From positions 1-23,996 of the forward strand of contig CAADVS010000007.1 of assembly GCA_900752545.1 (NCBI GenBank): a stretch of 23,996 nucleotides of DNA, in the 5' to 3' direction. Both the position numbers and the translations under genes were made by a program. Shown here in pieces: positions 1 through 5,648 of this stretch; position 1 is the first letter of the stretch, and every line of letters starts with the position of its first letter. Source of the DNA: an uncultured Collinsella sp. Lineage in GTDB: Bacteria; Actinomycetota; Coriobacteriia; Coriobacteriales; Coriobacteriaceae. Below the pieces are notes generated by a model. The model saw only the letters and a program-made list of their open reading frames with translations, made no database searches and was not told the origin of the DNA.

Positions 1-383
1 CGGACGTAGCGAGCGGCACGGGCGTCGGCGCCGCTGCGATACCCCCGGTCAGCGACACGGCCCAGGCTTCCGCCTCGCCCTCCCCCGCTACGCTCACCGT
101 TGGCTCAGTCGTGCTCGATCCCGGCCGCCGCGAAGTCACAGTCGGCGGCTCGCCTATCGTGCTGACTGCCCGCGAGTTCGACGTCCTCGCCCTGCTTATG
201 GCGCATGCCGAAACCGTGCTCACGCGCGAGCGCATCGCGCACGAGGCGCTGGGCTACGAATACGTGGGCGACACCAACAACGTCGACGTGCACATCGCGC
301 ATCTACGCGCCAAGATCGAAGATGCCGGCGGTGCCCGCATCATCCAGACCGTGCGCGGGGTGGGCTATGTCTGCCGTGCGTAA
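1..383 (+). CDS. OmpR/PhoB-type response regulator, C-terminal part (5' truncated by window)
   Basis: The reading frame is open from the window edge (first full codon at 3) to a TAA at 381-383. What is visible is the DNA-binding half of a two-component response regulator: an Ala/Pro/Ser-rich linker (about codons 1-30) followed by an OmpR-type winged helix with the family pattern LTAREFDVLALL, the LTRERI turn, a recognition helix around NNVDVHIAHLRAKI, and the closing wing TVRGVGYVCR. The phosphoacceptor receiver domain lies outside the window. It should bind promoter DNA when phosphorylated by the kinase encoded immediately downstream, whose start codon lies inside the end of this gene (17-bp overlap). 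That overlap points to translational coupling. The regulated genes cannot be inferred from this window. The GTG at 111 is internal and not the real start. Confidence 0.93.
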   Translation, partial: DVASGTGVGAAAIPPVSDTAQASASPSPATLTVGSVVLDPGRREVTVGGSPIVLTAREFDVLALLMAHAETVLTRERIAHEALGYEYVGDTNNVDVHIAHLRAKIEDAGGARIIQTVRGVGYVCRA

Positions 384-1662
384 CGCCGAGGCCAAACGCG
401 TCACCTCCATCGCCCGTGCCATCAACTGGAGCTATATGTGGCGCCGCCTGATGAGCTACGTTTGGCTCGACCTGCTGCTAGTAGTGATTGTGGCGGCGAT
501 CCTTGTCTATGGATACAACCAGACGCTGCCCAACGGCGCGTTTACCGCAGGATGGATCCCCAGCGCCACCGTTCGCGGCATGACGCTGACGCCCGCGCGC
601 GGCTGGGACCTGACAACGCTCACCTATACCGTCGAGCTTGCGCGTACCACCAAGACTTTCCCCCTCGCGCAGGACCTCGTCACGCTATGGCCTCTCTACC
701 TTGTCGTTGTGGGTTGGCAGGTCATCAGCGTGCTCAACATGCTCGGCGGCGCCCGCCGCGTGCGCCGCACCATGGCGCCGCTCAACGATCTGGCCCTGCG
801 CGTGGACGAACTCGGCCGCATGCAACTCGCCGGCGGCAAAATGGAAACACTGGAGCAGGCCATCGAGCGCGCAAGCGTCGACTCGCCGAGCGTCACCACC
901 GGCGACGCCGACCTGGCAAGCATCGAGGTCGCACTCAACCGCCTGCTGCGCCAGATGCAAGAGGCCAAACTGCAGCAGATGCGCTTTGTCAACGACGCGA
1001 GCCACGAGCTGCGCACGCCCATCGCGGTGATTCAGGGCTACGTGAACATGCTCGACCGCTGGGGTAAGGACGACCCGGACGTGCTGGCGGAATCCATCGC
1101 GTCCCTTAAAGCCGAAAGCGAGCACATGCAAGAGCTTGTGGAGCAGCTGCTGTTTTTGGCACGCGGCGATGCCGGGCGCACGGTCCTGCGGCGCGCGCAT
1201 ACCAACTTGGCTGCACTGGTCAGCGAGGTATGCGAAGAATCGCAGATGATCGATACCGAGCACACGTATCGGCTGGCTTCTGACGCTGCGCTTGCCAGCG
1301 ACCCGCGCTGCGACGCGCCCGTCGACGTGGCGCTCGTGAAGCAGGCTCTGCGCGTGATCGTGCAAAACGCCGCCAAGTACTCGGATGTGGGAACGACCGT
1401 CACATTTGGCATAACGCCAGATGCGGGCGCGGGCACGATCGACATAAGTGTTGAGGACGAGGGCATCGGCATGAACCAGGAATCCGCAGCTCACGCGTTC
1501 GAGCGGTTCTACCGTGCCGACAACGCGCGCGATGCCGGCGCACAGGGTTCGGGTCTGGGGCTTGCGATCGCCAAGTGGATCGTCGACAGCCACGGCGGCG
1601 TCATCGGTGTGACCTCGGTCGAAGGGGTCGGCAGCCGCTTTACGATTCGCCTGCCACGATAG
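367..1662 (+). CDS. membrane sensor histidine kinase
   Basis: A 431-residue sensor kinase that pairs with the response regulator just upstream. ATG at 367 is chosen because it overlaps the regulator stop and gives a normal N-terminus; the frame is open further upstream only as a shadow of the regulator. Domain order: cytoplasmic N-terminus, membrane segment about 33-49, short extracytoplasmic sensor loop about 50-104, membrane segment about 105-126, HAMP-like linker about 127-205, H-box DASHELRTP with phosphoacceptor His213, N-box with Asn334 (VQNAAKYSD), G1 box DEGIG (364-368) and G2 box GSGLGLAI (394-401). All catalytic boxes are intact, so it should autophosphorylate and pass phosphate to the regulator. 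The small, uncharacterised sensor loop does not reveal the signal. Strong terminator follows within 20 bp. Confidence 0.94.
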   Translation: MSAVRNAEAKRVTSIARAINWSYMWRRLMSYVWLDLLLVVIVAAILVYGYNQTLPNGAFTAGWIPSATVRGMTLTPARGWDLTTLTYTVELARTTKTFPLAQDLVTLWPLYLVVVGWQVISVLNMLGGARRVRRTMAPLNDLALRVDELGRMQLAGGKMETLEQAIERASVDSPSVTTGDADLASIEVALNRLLRQMQEAKLQQMRFVNDASHELRTPIAVIQGYVNMLDRWGKDDPDVLAESIASLKAESEHMQELVEQLLFLARGDAGRTVLRRAHTNLAALVSEVCEESQMIDTEHTYRLASDAALASDPRCDAPVDVALVKQALRVIVQNAAKYSDVGTTVTFGITPDAGAGTIDISVEDEGIGMNQESAAHAFERFYRADNARDAGAQGSGLGLAIAKWIVDSHGGVIGVTSVEGVGSRFTIRLPR

Positions 1663-1681
1663 GAAGCCCCTCGGCATAAAT

Positions 1682-1715
1682 AAAGGGATAGGGCCACGCG
1701 ACCCTATCCCTTTTT
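1682..1715. terminator. bidirectional intrinsic terminator
   Basis: A perfect 12-bp stem (arms 1682-1693 and 1702-1713, AAAGGGATAGGG paired with its complement) around an 8-nt loop. The plus strand continues into a T run (1711-1715) ending the kinase gene. The minus strand runs into a T/A-rich tract (complement of 1676-1684). It sits between two convergent genes, so it can serve both. Confidence 0.92.
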
Positions 1716-1737
1716 GCCAGCTATGGCAGCTTGTGCG

Positions 1738-2112
1738 CTACTCGCGGCACAGGTGCACGGCGAAACCGGCGAACTCGCGCTTAAAGTACACGAGCTTGGT
1801 ACCACCGTCGGGCAGCAGCGCGCGCGACTCTTCGTTGACCTCGAGCCCGCGCTCGGCAAACCACTTCTCAGCTGCATCGATGTCGTTAACGGCAAAGCCG
1901 ATGTGGCCCTTGGTGCCACGACCGTTCTGCTTCATGATCTCGACCAGCGAATCGTTGAAGTACGAAACCGGGGTCTCGATGACGGGCAGGCCCATCATCG
2001 TCGAGAACAGCTCCGCGATCTCCAGGGCGTCTGCCGGGTCGGTGGCGTTAATGCCCACATGGGCAACGCGCATACCAAAGAGCTCTACCGGGTTGGCGTT
2101 CTGCTCACTCAT
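1738..2112 (-). CDS. VOC/glyoxalase-fold protein (small, single domain)
   Basis: A 124-residue protein of the vicinal-oxygen-chelate superfamily. Visible features are the opening beta strand RVAHVGINATDP, the mid-protein GRGTKGHIGFAVNDIDAAEKWF that begins the second beta-alpha-beta-beta-beta module, and the closing LVYFKREFAGFAVHLC. Family members bind a divalent metal and act on glyoxalase-like or dioxygenase substrates, or simply bind ligands; the exact substrate is not evident. The usual metal ligands can be only partly assigned (His in VAHVG and KGHIG; a terminal Glu is not certain). The start at 2112 is chosen because an upstream extension would run through the PTS gene in another frame. 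It begins 11 bp after the stop of the PTS IIB gene with no clear Shine-Dalgarno, suggesting translation depends on the upstream gene. Confidence 0.85.
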   Translation of the reverse strand: MSEQNANPVELFGMRVAHVGINATDPADALEIAELFSTMMGLPVIETPVSYFNDSLVEIMKQNGRGTKGHIGFAVNDIDAAEKWFAERGLEVNEESRALLPDGGTKLVYFKREFAGFAVHLCRE

Positions 2113-2123
2113 GCAGTCAGCGC

Positions 2124-2411
2124 CTACTGAGCCATGACGTCGAGAACGGCCTTCTCGGCAGCGACGCGGTTCATGCCAGTCATGAAGGGCACGCCGCTCA
2201 CGTACGGGCAGGTGAGGCCCTCGGGGGCAACGGTGGTGGCGATCAGCAGGTCGGCGCCCTCGTCGCAGTAATCCTTGGCCTCGGAGATGGCGCACTGCAC
2301 GATCTCGTACTTGTCGGCATAACCGTTGGCGTCGAGCAGAGTAGCGACCTTCTGGGCAACGAGCGTGGAAGTAGCAGCGCCAGCACCGCAAGCCAAAACG
2401 ATCTTCTTCAT
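2124..2411 (-). CDS. PTS sugar transporter subunit IIB, GatB-like (orphan)
   Basis: A 95-residue cytoplasmic phosphocarrier of the galactitol/lactose-type PTS IIB fold. The N-terminal P-loop KKIVLACGAGAATSTLVA places the phosphorylated cysteine at residue 8, followed by the Ser/Thr turn typical of the family. Later segments ADLLIATTVAP and GVPFMTGMN match the GatB pattern. In its family the protein receives phosphate from an IIA domain and passes it to sugar entering through IIC. No IIA or IIC gene is next to it, so it is an orphan here: it could serve a distant permease or have a regulatory role. A good ribosome site (GGGAG, about 10 nt upstream) supports the start. Co-transcribed with the VOC protein downstream. 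Confidence 0.9.
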   Translation of the reverse strand: MKKIVLACGAGAATSTLVAQKVATLLDANGYADKYEIVQCAISEAKDYCDEGADLLIATTVAPEGLTCPYVSGVPFMTGMNRVAAEKAVLDVMAQ

Positions 2412-2513
2412 AGGTAATGTCTCCCTTCATGGTTTACTTTAGGTAAGTGTACCGCAGCGAGCGATGGCACTCGGCCTCGATGAGCTTTTATGCCAGTTTG
2501 CTTGCGCGCTGCG

Positions 2514-2519
2514 TATAAT
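2514..2519 (+). promoter_or_regulatory. candidate -10 box TATAAT
   Basis: A perfect TATAAT lies 55 bp upstream of the ATG at 2575, in the gap between divergent genes. No convincing -35 hexamer is found at 16-18 bp, so the promoter call rests on the -10 alone. Confidence 0.45.
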
Positions 2520-2574
2520 ACATCTAGTACGTGTTGTCATACCGCTCGCTTTATGAGCGACTAAGGACCCTAAT

Positions 2575-3198
2575 ATGCCCGATTCCCGCACACTCTGGAC
2601 CGCCGTCGTTATCATCTGCATCGCCGTGTCGGTGTTCTTTAGCGTCAAAAAACGCACCACGTTTAAACGCCTGCAGCAATTGATGGCCGCCAAGCAGTGG
2701 GACGAGTTCGATCGTTTGCTCGACGGCAAACTCACCAGCATGCTGTACCCGCGCTACAACCGCGACTACCTGCGCCTGAACTCCTATCTGCTGCGCGAGG
2801 ACCATAAGCGCGCCGACGAGATGTTCGACCTGCTACTGGGACTCAACCTGCCCAAGATGCAGCGCGTCGACCTGGTAATCAAAGCTTTTAACTACTACGT
2901 TGGCCAGGAGGACCGCAAAAAGGCCAAGGAGTTGCTGCACGAGATCAAGGGCTTTGAGGGCGGTCAGGCCGAGGCAGTCGCACACGAATGCCAGCTGATG
3001 TACGACACGATGATCCTCAAGCGCCACAACGACATTCCCGAGCTGGAGCGTATGCTCGAGGATGTCGGCGACGACCCGGTCAAGCGCTGCCGTCTGGAAT
3101 ACCTGCTGGCCCTGCAGTACAAGAACAAAGGCGACGAAGCCAAGTTCCAAGAGTTCCTGGAGAAGTCGGGCCAACACTCGATGGCCGTCAACGCGTAA
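2575..3198 (+). CDS. membrane-anchored helical-repeat protein, function unknown
   Basis: A 207-residue protein with one N-terminal membrane segment (about residues 8-25, TAVVIICIAVSVFFSV) followed by a basic stretch (KKRTTFKR), so the remainder is predicted to face the cytoplasm. The rest is almost entirely alpha-helical, in paired helices resembling degenerate tetratricopeptide repeats (for example LNSYLLREDHKRADEMF, IKAFNYYVGQEDRKKAKELL, and LEYLLALQYKNKGDEAKF). I do not recognise a specific family. By analogy with other membrane-tethered TPR-like proteins it is probably a protein-interaction scaffold, but that is inference. ATG with AAGGAC upstream is a good start. It stands alone between the PTS operon and the tRNA gene. 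Confidence 0.85.
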   Translation: MPDSRTLWTAVVIICIAVSVFFSVKKRTTFKRLQQLMAAKQWDEFDRLLDGKLTSMLYPRYNRDYLRLNSYLLREDHKRADEMFDLLLGLNLPKMQRVDLVIKAFNYYVGQEDRKKAKELLHEIKGFEGGQAEAVAHECQLMYDTMILKRHNDIPELERMLEDVGDDPVKRCRLEYLLALQYKNKGDEAKFQEFLEKSGQHSMAVNA

Positions 3199-3209
3199 CG
3201 GACGGCTTG

Positions 3210-3218
3210 TGCTAGACT
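3210..3218 (+). promoter_or_regulatory. extended -10 promoter of the tRNA-Leu gene
   Basis: TGCTAGACT is an extended -10 element (TG-N-TAGACT). It would place initiation a few bases before the tRNA at 3230. It lies directly after the stop codon of the preceding gene, and the -35 would fall inside that gene's last codons (no strong match). The hexamer is part of a small palindrome CTAGACTTCTAG (3212-3223). Confidence 0.55.
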
Positions 3219-3229
3219 TCTAGTCTCAC

Positions 3230-3314
3230 GGGGGCGTGGCGGAATTGGCATACGCAGGAGACTTAAAATCTCTCGCCGCAAGGATTGTGGGTTCGAGTCC
3301 CACCGCCCCTACCA
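3230..3314 (+). tRNA. tRNA-Leu (anticodon UAA), CCA encoded
   Basis: The 85-nt gene folds as a class II tRNA. Acceptor GGGGGCG (3230-3236) pairs with CGCCCCT, with a terminal G-U pair. The anticodon stem GGAGA/TCTCT encloses the loop CTTAAAA, giving anticodon TAA. A long variable arm follows, then the T arm GTGGG-TTCGAGT-CCCAC. The discriminator is A, followed by a genome-encoded CCA (3312-3314). It reads UUA and UUG leucine codons, which are rare in this GC-rich genome. A terminator hairpin follows 10 bp after the CCA. Confidence 0.95.
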
Positions 3315-3324
3315 CGTATTGTTT

Positions 3325-3364
3325 ACGAGCCCGCGTCCCCCAGTGATGCGGGCTCGTTTCTTTT
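3325..3364 (+). terminator. intrinsic terminator of tRNA-Leu (copy 1)
   Basis: A 10-bp perfect stem (ACGAGCCCGC at 3325-3334, complement at 3348-3357) with a 13-nt loop, followed by the T-rich TTTCTTTT. It is nearly identical to the hairpin at 3521-3560. Confidence 0.9.
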
Positions 3365-3370
3365 AGATGC

Positions 3371-3500
3371 CGGTGGGACTCGAACCCGCGAGGGGGCGAG
3401 CGTCAAGCGGACGCGCAGCGTCCGCAGCGAGCCGGCGAGGGCGCCGACAGGCGGCCGAAGCCGGTGCGTATTTGCGCAGCAAATACGCAGACGTCCCACC
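3371..3500. repeat. hairpin-rich insert flanked by inverted tRNA-derived ends
   Basis: The segment opens with 3371-3387, an exact 17-nt inverted copy of the tRNA T-arm region (3289-3305). It closes with GTCCCACC (3493-3500), which is the inverse of GGTGGGAC at 3372-3379. Inside are two perfect hairpins that share the loop GCA: an 8-bp stem (3407-3414 with 3418-3425) and a 10-bp stem (3466-3475 with 3479-3488). There is no credible coding sequence. This looks like a folded, structured repeat element rather than decayed coding DNA. Confidence 0.75.
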
Positions 3501-3577
3501 GCCCCTACCATTTGGTTTTTACGAGCCCGCGTCCCCCAGGGATGCGGGCTCGTTTCTTTTACACGCCGGCGGGGCTC
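3493..3577 (+). repeat. degenerate second copy of tRNA-Leu 3' end plus terminator
   Basis: This block matches 3297-3381 at an exact offset of 196 bp without gaps, at about 75 of 85 positions by eye. It begins with the last 18 nt of the tRNA including CCA (3493-3510), then a second copy of the terminator hairpin (arms 3521-3530 and 3544-3553, T-rich tail to 3560). No tRNA body precedes it, so it is not a second tRNA gene. Confidence 0.85.
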
Positions 3578-3579
3578 TA

Positions 3580-3646
3580 AGTTGCGGTGGAATAGATCCT
3601 GTTTATACCGTTTACCAGCTTATTTAGGAACTATTTCACCGCAACT
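3580..3646. repeat. long imperfect inverted repeat
   Basis: Arms 3580-3595 and 3631-3646 pair over 16 bp with one G-U. After an A-A mismatch the stem continues for 4 bp (3597-3600 with 3626-3629), leaving a 25-nt AT-rich loop. It lies between the tRNA terminators and the stop codon of ppx, so it could terminate ppx transcription, but there is no long T run. It accounts for most of the rest of the gene-free stretch 3315-3659. Confidence 0.7.
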
Positions 3647-3659
3647 CAGAGGAAGACGG

Positions 3660-4661
3660 TTAAAGGGCACTCAGGCTCGGGGTCCAGCCGATGGTGGGGG
3701 TCGCGCCGTCGAGAGTCTCGTTGATGGTGGCGGCCATGCCGGCGAGCAGGCTGTTCTCGCTTACGGTGAGCGTCTTGTAGCCGCCGGCACGCATGAGTTC
3801 GCGGATCACCACGGCGCCAGCCAAGATCACGCCCGCGCGTTTGGGCTGTACACCCGGTAGCGCGGCGATGCCTTCCGCGTCCAACACAGACATGCGCTCG
3901 ATAGCGGCCGAGACCTGCTCCAGCGACAGCTCGCGTAGGTGAACAAAGCTCGAATCGTACGGTTCCAGCTCGTGGACCAGAGCCACCAGCGTAGTCACCG
4001 TGCCACCCACCGCGACCAGACGCTCGGCGCGCTCAAAGTCGCTGGGCAGGCCTTCAAAATAGGCGGCGAACTGCTCGCCTGCCCACGCGGCAGCGGCAGC
4101 AAGCTCGCCGCGTGCGGGTGGCAGCGTCGAGAAAAACCGCTCCGTCACGCGGCGGCAGCCAATGTCCAGCGAGCGCGTCCCTTCTAGCGCAAAGACGCCA
4201 CGCTCCGGCGCATAGACGCCCGTCGCGAGCTCCGTGGATCCGCCGCCCGAATCGGCAACAATGATGCGCTCGCCGGCAAAGTCGTGCGCCACGCCAAAAA
4301 ACGTCAGGCGTGCCTCGACCTCGCCCGGAATCACCTGTGGCTCAAGCCCCAGATCGCGCAGGCCGTCCAGCAGCAGTGCTGCGTTGGACGCATCACGCGC
4401 GGCGCTCGTGCAGGTGGTGCAGATGCACGCGGCCCCAAAGGCACGAGCCTCGTCCACAAACATGCGGCACGCAGCGAGCACGCGCTCAACGGCCGCCTCG
4501 CAAAAGCGGCCCGTCGCGTCCACGCCCTCACCCAGATCGGTAATCTCGGTATGCTTGGACGATTCCACGATTGCCCCGCCCTCGACCTGGGCCAACACCA
4601 GTCGCGACGACACCGTTCCCAGGTCGATCGCGGCCACCTTATAGCGTTTGCAATTTGTCAT
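3660..4661 (-). CDS. ppx: Ppx/GppA family exopolyphosphatase / pppGpp phosphohydrolase
   Basis: A 333-residue protein of the sugar-kinase/actin-fold Ppx/GppA family, which hydrolyses inorganic polyphosphate and/or pppGpp in the cytoplasm. Visible landmarks are the N-terminal phosphate-1 loop AAIDLGTVSSRLVLA (residues about 10-24), the GEVEARL segment, the phosphate-2 loop ADSGGGSTELA (about 140-150), the SLDIGCRRVTERF region, GGTVTTLVAL (about 218-227), and a C-terminal helix with GAVVIRELM. The length fits the short actinobacterial form lacking the HD-like C-terminal domain. The first loop reads DLGTVSS, where the family normally has D-x-G-T-N-S; the second has ADSGGGST instead of the common DIGGGST. 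These changes are unusual but leave the glycines intact. A strong GGAGGGGAG site precedes the ATG, 20 bp after ftsB. Confidence 0.9.
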   Translation of the reverse strand: MTNCKRYKVAAIDLGTVSSRLVLAQVEGGAIVESSKHTEITDLGEGVDATGRFCEAAVERVLAACRMFVDEARAFGAACICTTCTSAARDASNAALLLDGLRDLGLEPQVIPGEVEARLTFFGVAHDFAGERIIVADSGGGSTELATGVYAPERGVFALEGTRSLDIGCRRVTERFFSTLPPARGELAAAAAWAGEQFAAYFEGLPSDFERAERLVAVGGTVTTLVALVHELEPYDSSFVHLRELSLEQVSAAIERMSVLDAEGIAALPGVQPKRAGVILAGAVVIRELMRAGGYKTLTVSENSLLAGMAATINETLDGATPTIGWTPSLSAL

Positions 4662-4681
4662 TGCAAGCTCCCCTCCGGGCG

Positions 4682-5452
4682 CTATTTGCCGTTGGACACG
4701 ACCGTCTGACCCTCGACGCCGTTAAACCCAAACAGCATGTCGAGCGCTTGGATGTACCACGGCGCGTCCTTACCGACTTCTTCGATTTCCTTGGCCACTT
4801 CGCTGGCCTTCTTGGCGTTTGAGGACTTTTTGCTCGACGAGGCATCCGAATCGTCGTCCAGGCCCTGCACTTCAACCCTCTTCTCGCCGGGCATCACCAG
4901 GCCCAGGTCCTCGGATGCCGCATCCTTGATACCCTCCTCCGAGAGCAGCTTGTCGACGCTTTTTTGCAGGTCGTCGTTATATTGCTCGCGAATCTCGACC
5001 TGCTTGGCCAAGATGTCGCTCGAGCGTTTTGCCACATACAGGTCGCGCACGGGGAAATACAGGCTCACAAGCGCCAGGGCGACGACAATGCCAACAAACA
5101 GCCCCCGCTGGGGACCGTGGGTAAAGTCGTAGATTGCCTTGACCACCGCGTTATCGTTGGCGTAATGCATGAAGTCCGAGCCCGAAAGACGGTTCGAGGG
5201 CCTACTCGGCTTTTCATGCGTTTGAGCCGAGGAACGCTGAGCATGCTCCGAGTGCGCCGGGCGCACCGAACGTAGCGGGCGGTCCGTCGACGTATTCACT
5301 TGAGCACGGGAGTGTGAGGTACTTGTCGGGCGCTGCGTGGAGCGGTCGGCGCCGGCGTAGGCGGACCCACCGAGCTGCACCGTGCGCGCACGGCGAGGCG
5401 ACGGCTCACGCGAACCGGCGGAATAGTACCTGTTGTCGTAAATCTGATCCAT
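4682..5452 (-). CDS. ftsB: FtsB/DivIC-type septum formation initiator with long disordered N-terminus
   Basis: A 256-residue bitopic cell-division protein. Residues 1-95 are low complexity and rich in Arg, Ser, Thr and Gln, so probably disordered and cytoplasmic. A single membrane helix lies at about 117-134 (GLFVGIVVALALVSLYFP), a coiled coil at about 138-172 (RSSDILAKQVEIREQYNDDL), and then the family signature KDAASEDLGLVMPGEKRVE (about 176-194), which resembles the region following the coiled coil in FtsB/DivIC/FtsL. The C-terminal part is Lys/Ser/Asp-rich. In the family the coiled coil forms a complex with FtsL and FtsQ/DivIB outside the membrane to activate septal synthesis. The ATG at 5452 (MDQIYDN, AAGG upstream) is preferred over a longer frame to 5578, which would run through the eno terminator. 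Gene order with eno and ppx is conserved in actinobacteria. Confidence 0.85.
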   Translation of the reverse strand: MDQIYDNRYYSAGSREPSPRRARTVQLGGSAYAGADRSTQRPTSTSHSRAQVNTSTDRPLRSVRPAHSEHAQRSSAQTHEKPSRPSNRLSGSDFMHYANDNAVVKAIYDFTHGPQRGLFVGIVVALALVSLYFPVRDLYVAKRSSDILAKQVEIREQYNDDLQKSVDKLLSEEGIKDAASEDLGLVMPGEKRVEVQGLDDDSDASSSKKSSNAKKASEVAKEIEEVGKDAPWYIQALDMLFGFNGVEGQTVVSNGK

Positions 5453-5540
5453 GTGCGCCTTGTGCGGTTGAGGTTTGTTTGCGCTAAGTATTCTAGTTAT
5501 AGCACGAGCGCCCGCGCCGCCTTCGCCAGCCTTTGCTCGA

Positions 5541-5575
5541 CATAAAAAAGGCGCTGAGTCATATGGCCCAGCGCC
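5541..5575 (-). terminator. intrinsic terminator downstream of eno
   Basis: On the minus strand a 7-bp GGCGCTG/CAGCGCC stem (5569-5575 with 5550-5556), partly extended inside, is followed directly by six T residues (complement of 5544-5549). It separates eno from the ftsB-ppx pair, which therefore needs its own promoter near 5480-5510; no clear consensus is seen there. Confidence 0.88.
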
Positions 5576-5648
5576 CAATGGTGCTCAACAGCGCCCGGCT
5601 GGAGCAAGGCAAATCCGAGTCTTCCCCGCCCCCGCGACCTCCGCGTGC

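Noticed and set aside
3297..3577. Attachment sites of an integrated element
   Set aside because: The two copies are only 196 bp apart and enclose no integrase or cargo. Kept as a duplication finding rather than called attL/attR.
3285..3860. 191-codon plus-strand open frame starting in the tRNA
   Set aside because: It crosses the tRNA, terminators and repeats and then runs antisense to ppx; the translation mirrors the repeats and has no protein character.
5453..5578. Longer start for the FtsB-like protein
   Set aside because: The extension would translate through the eno terminator hairpin; the ATG at 5452 has a ribosome site and lies downstream of the terminator.
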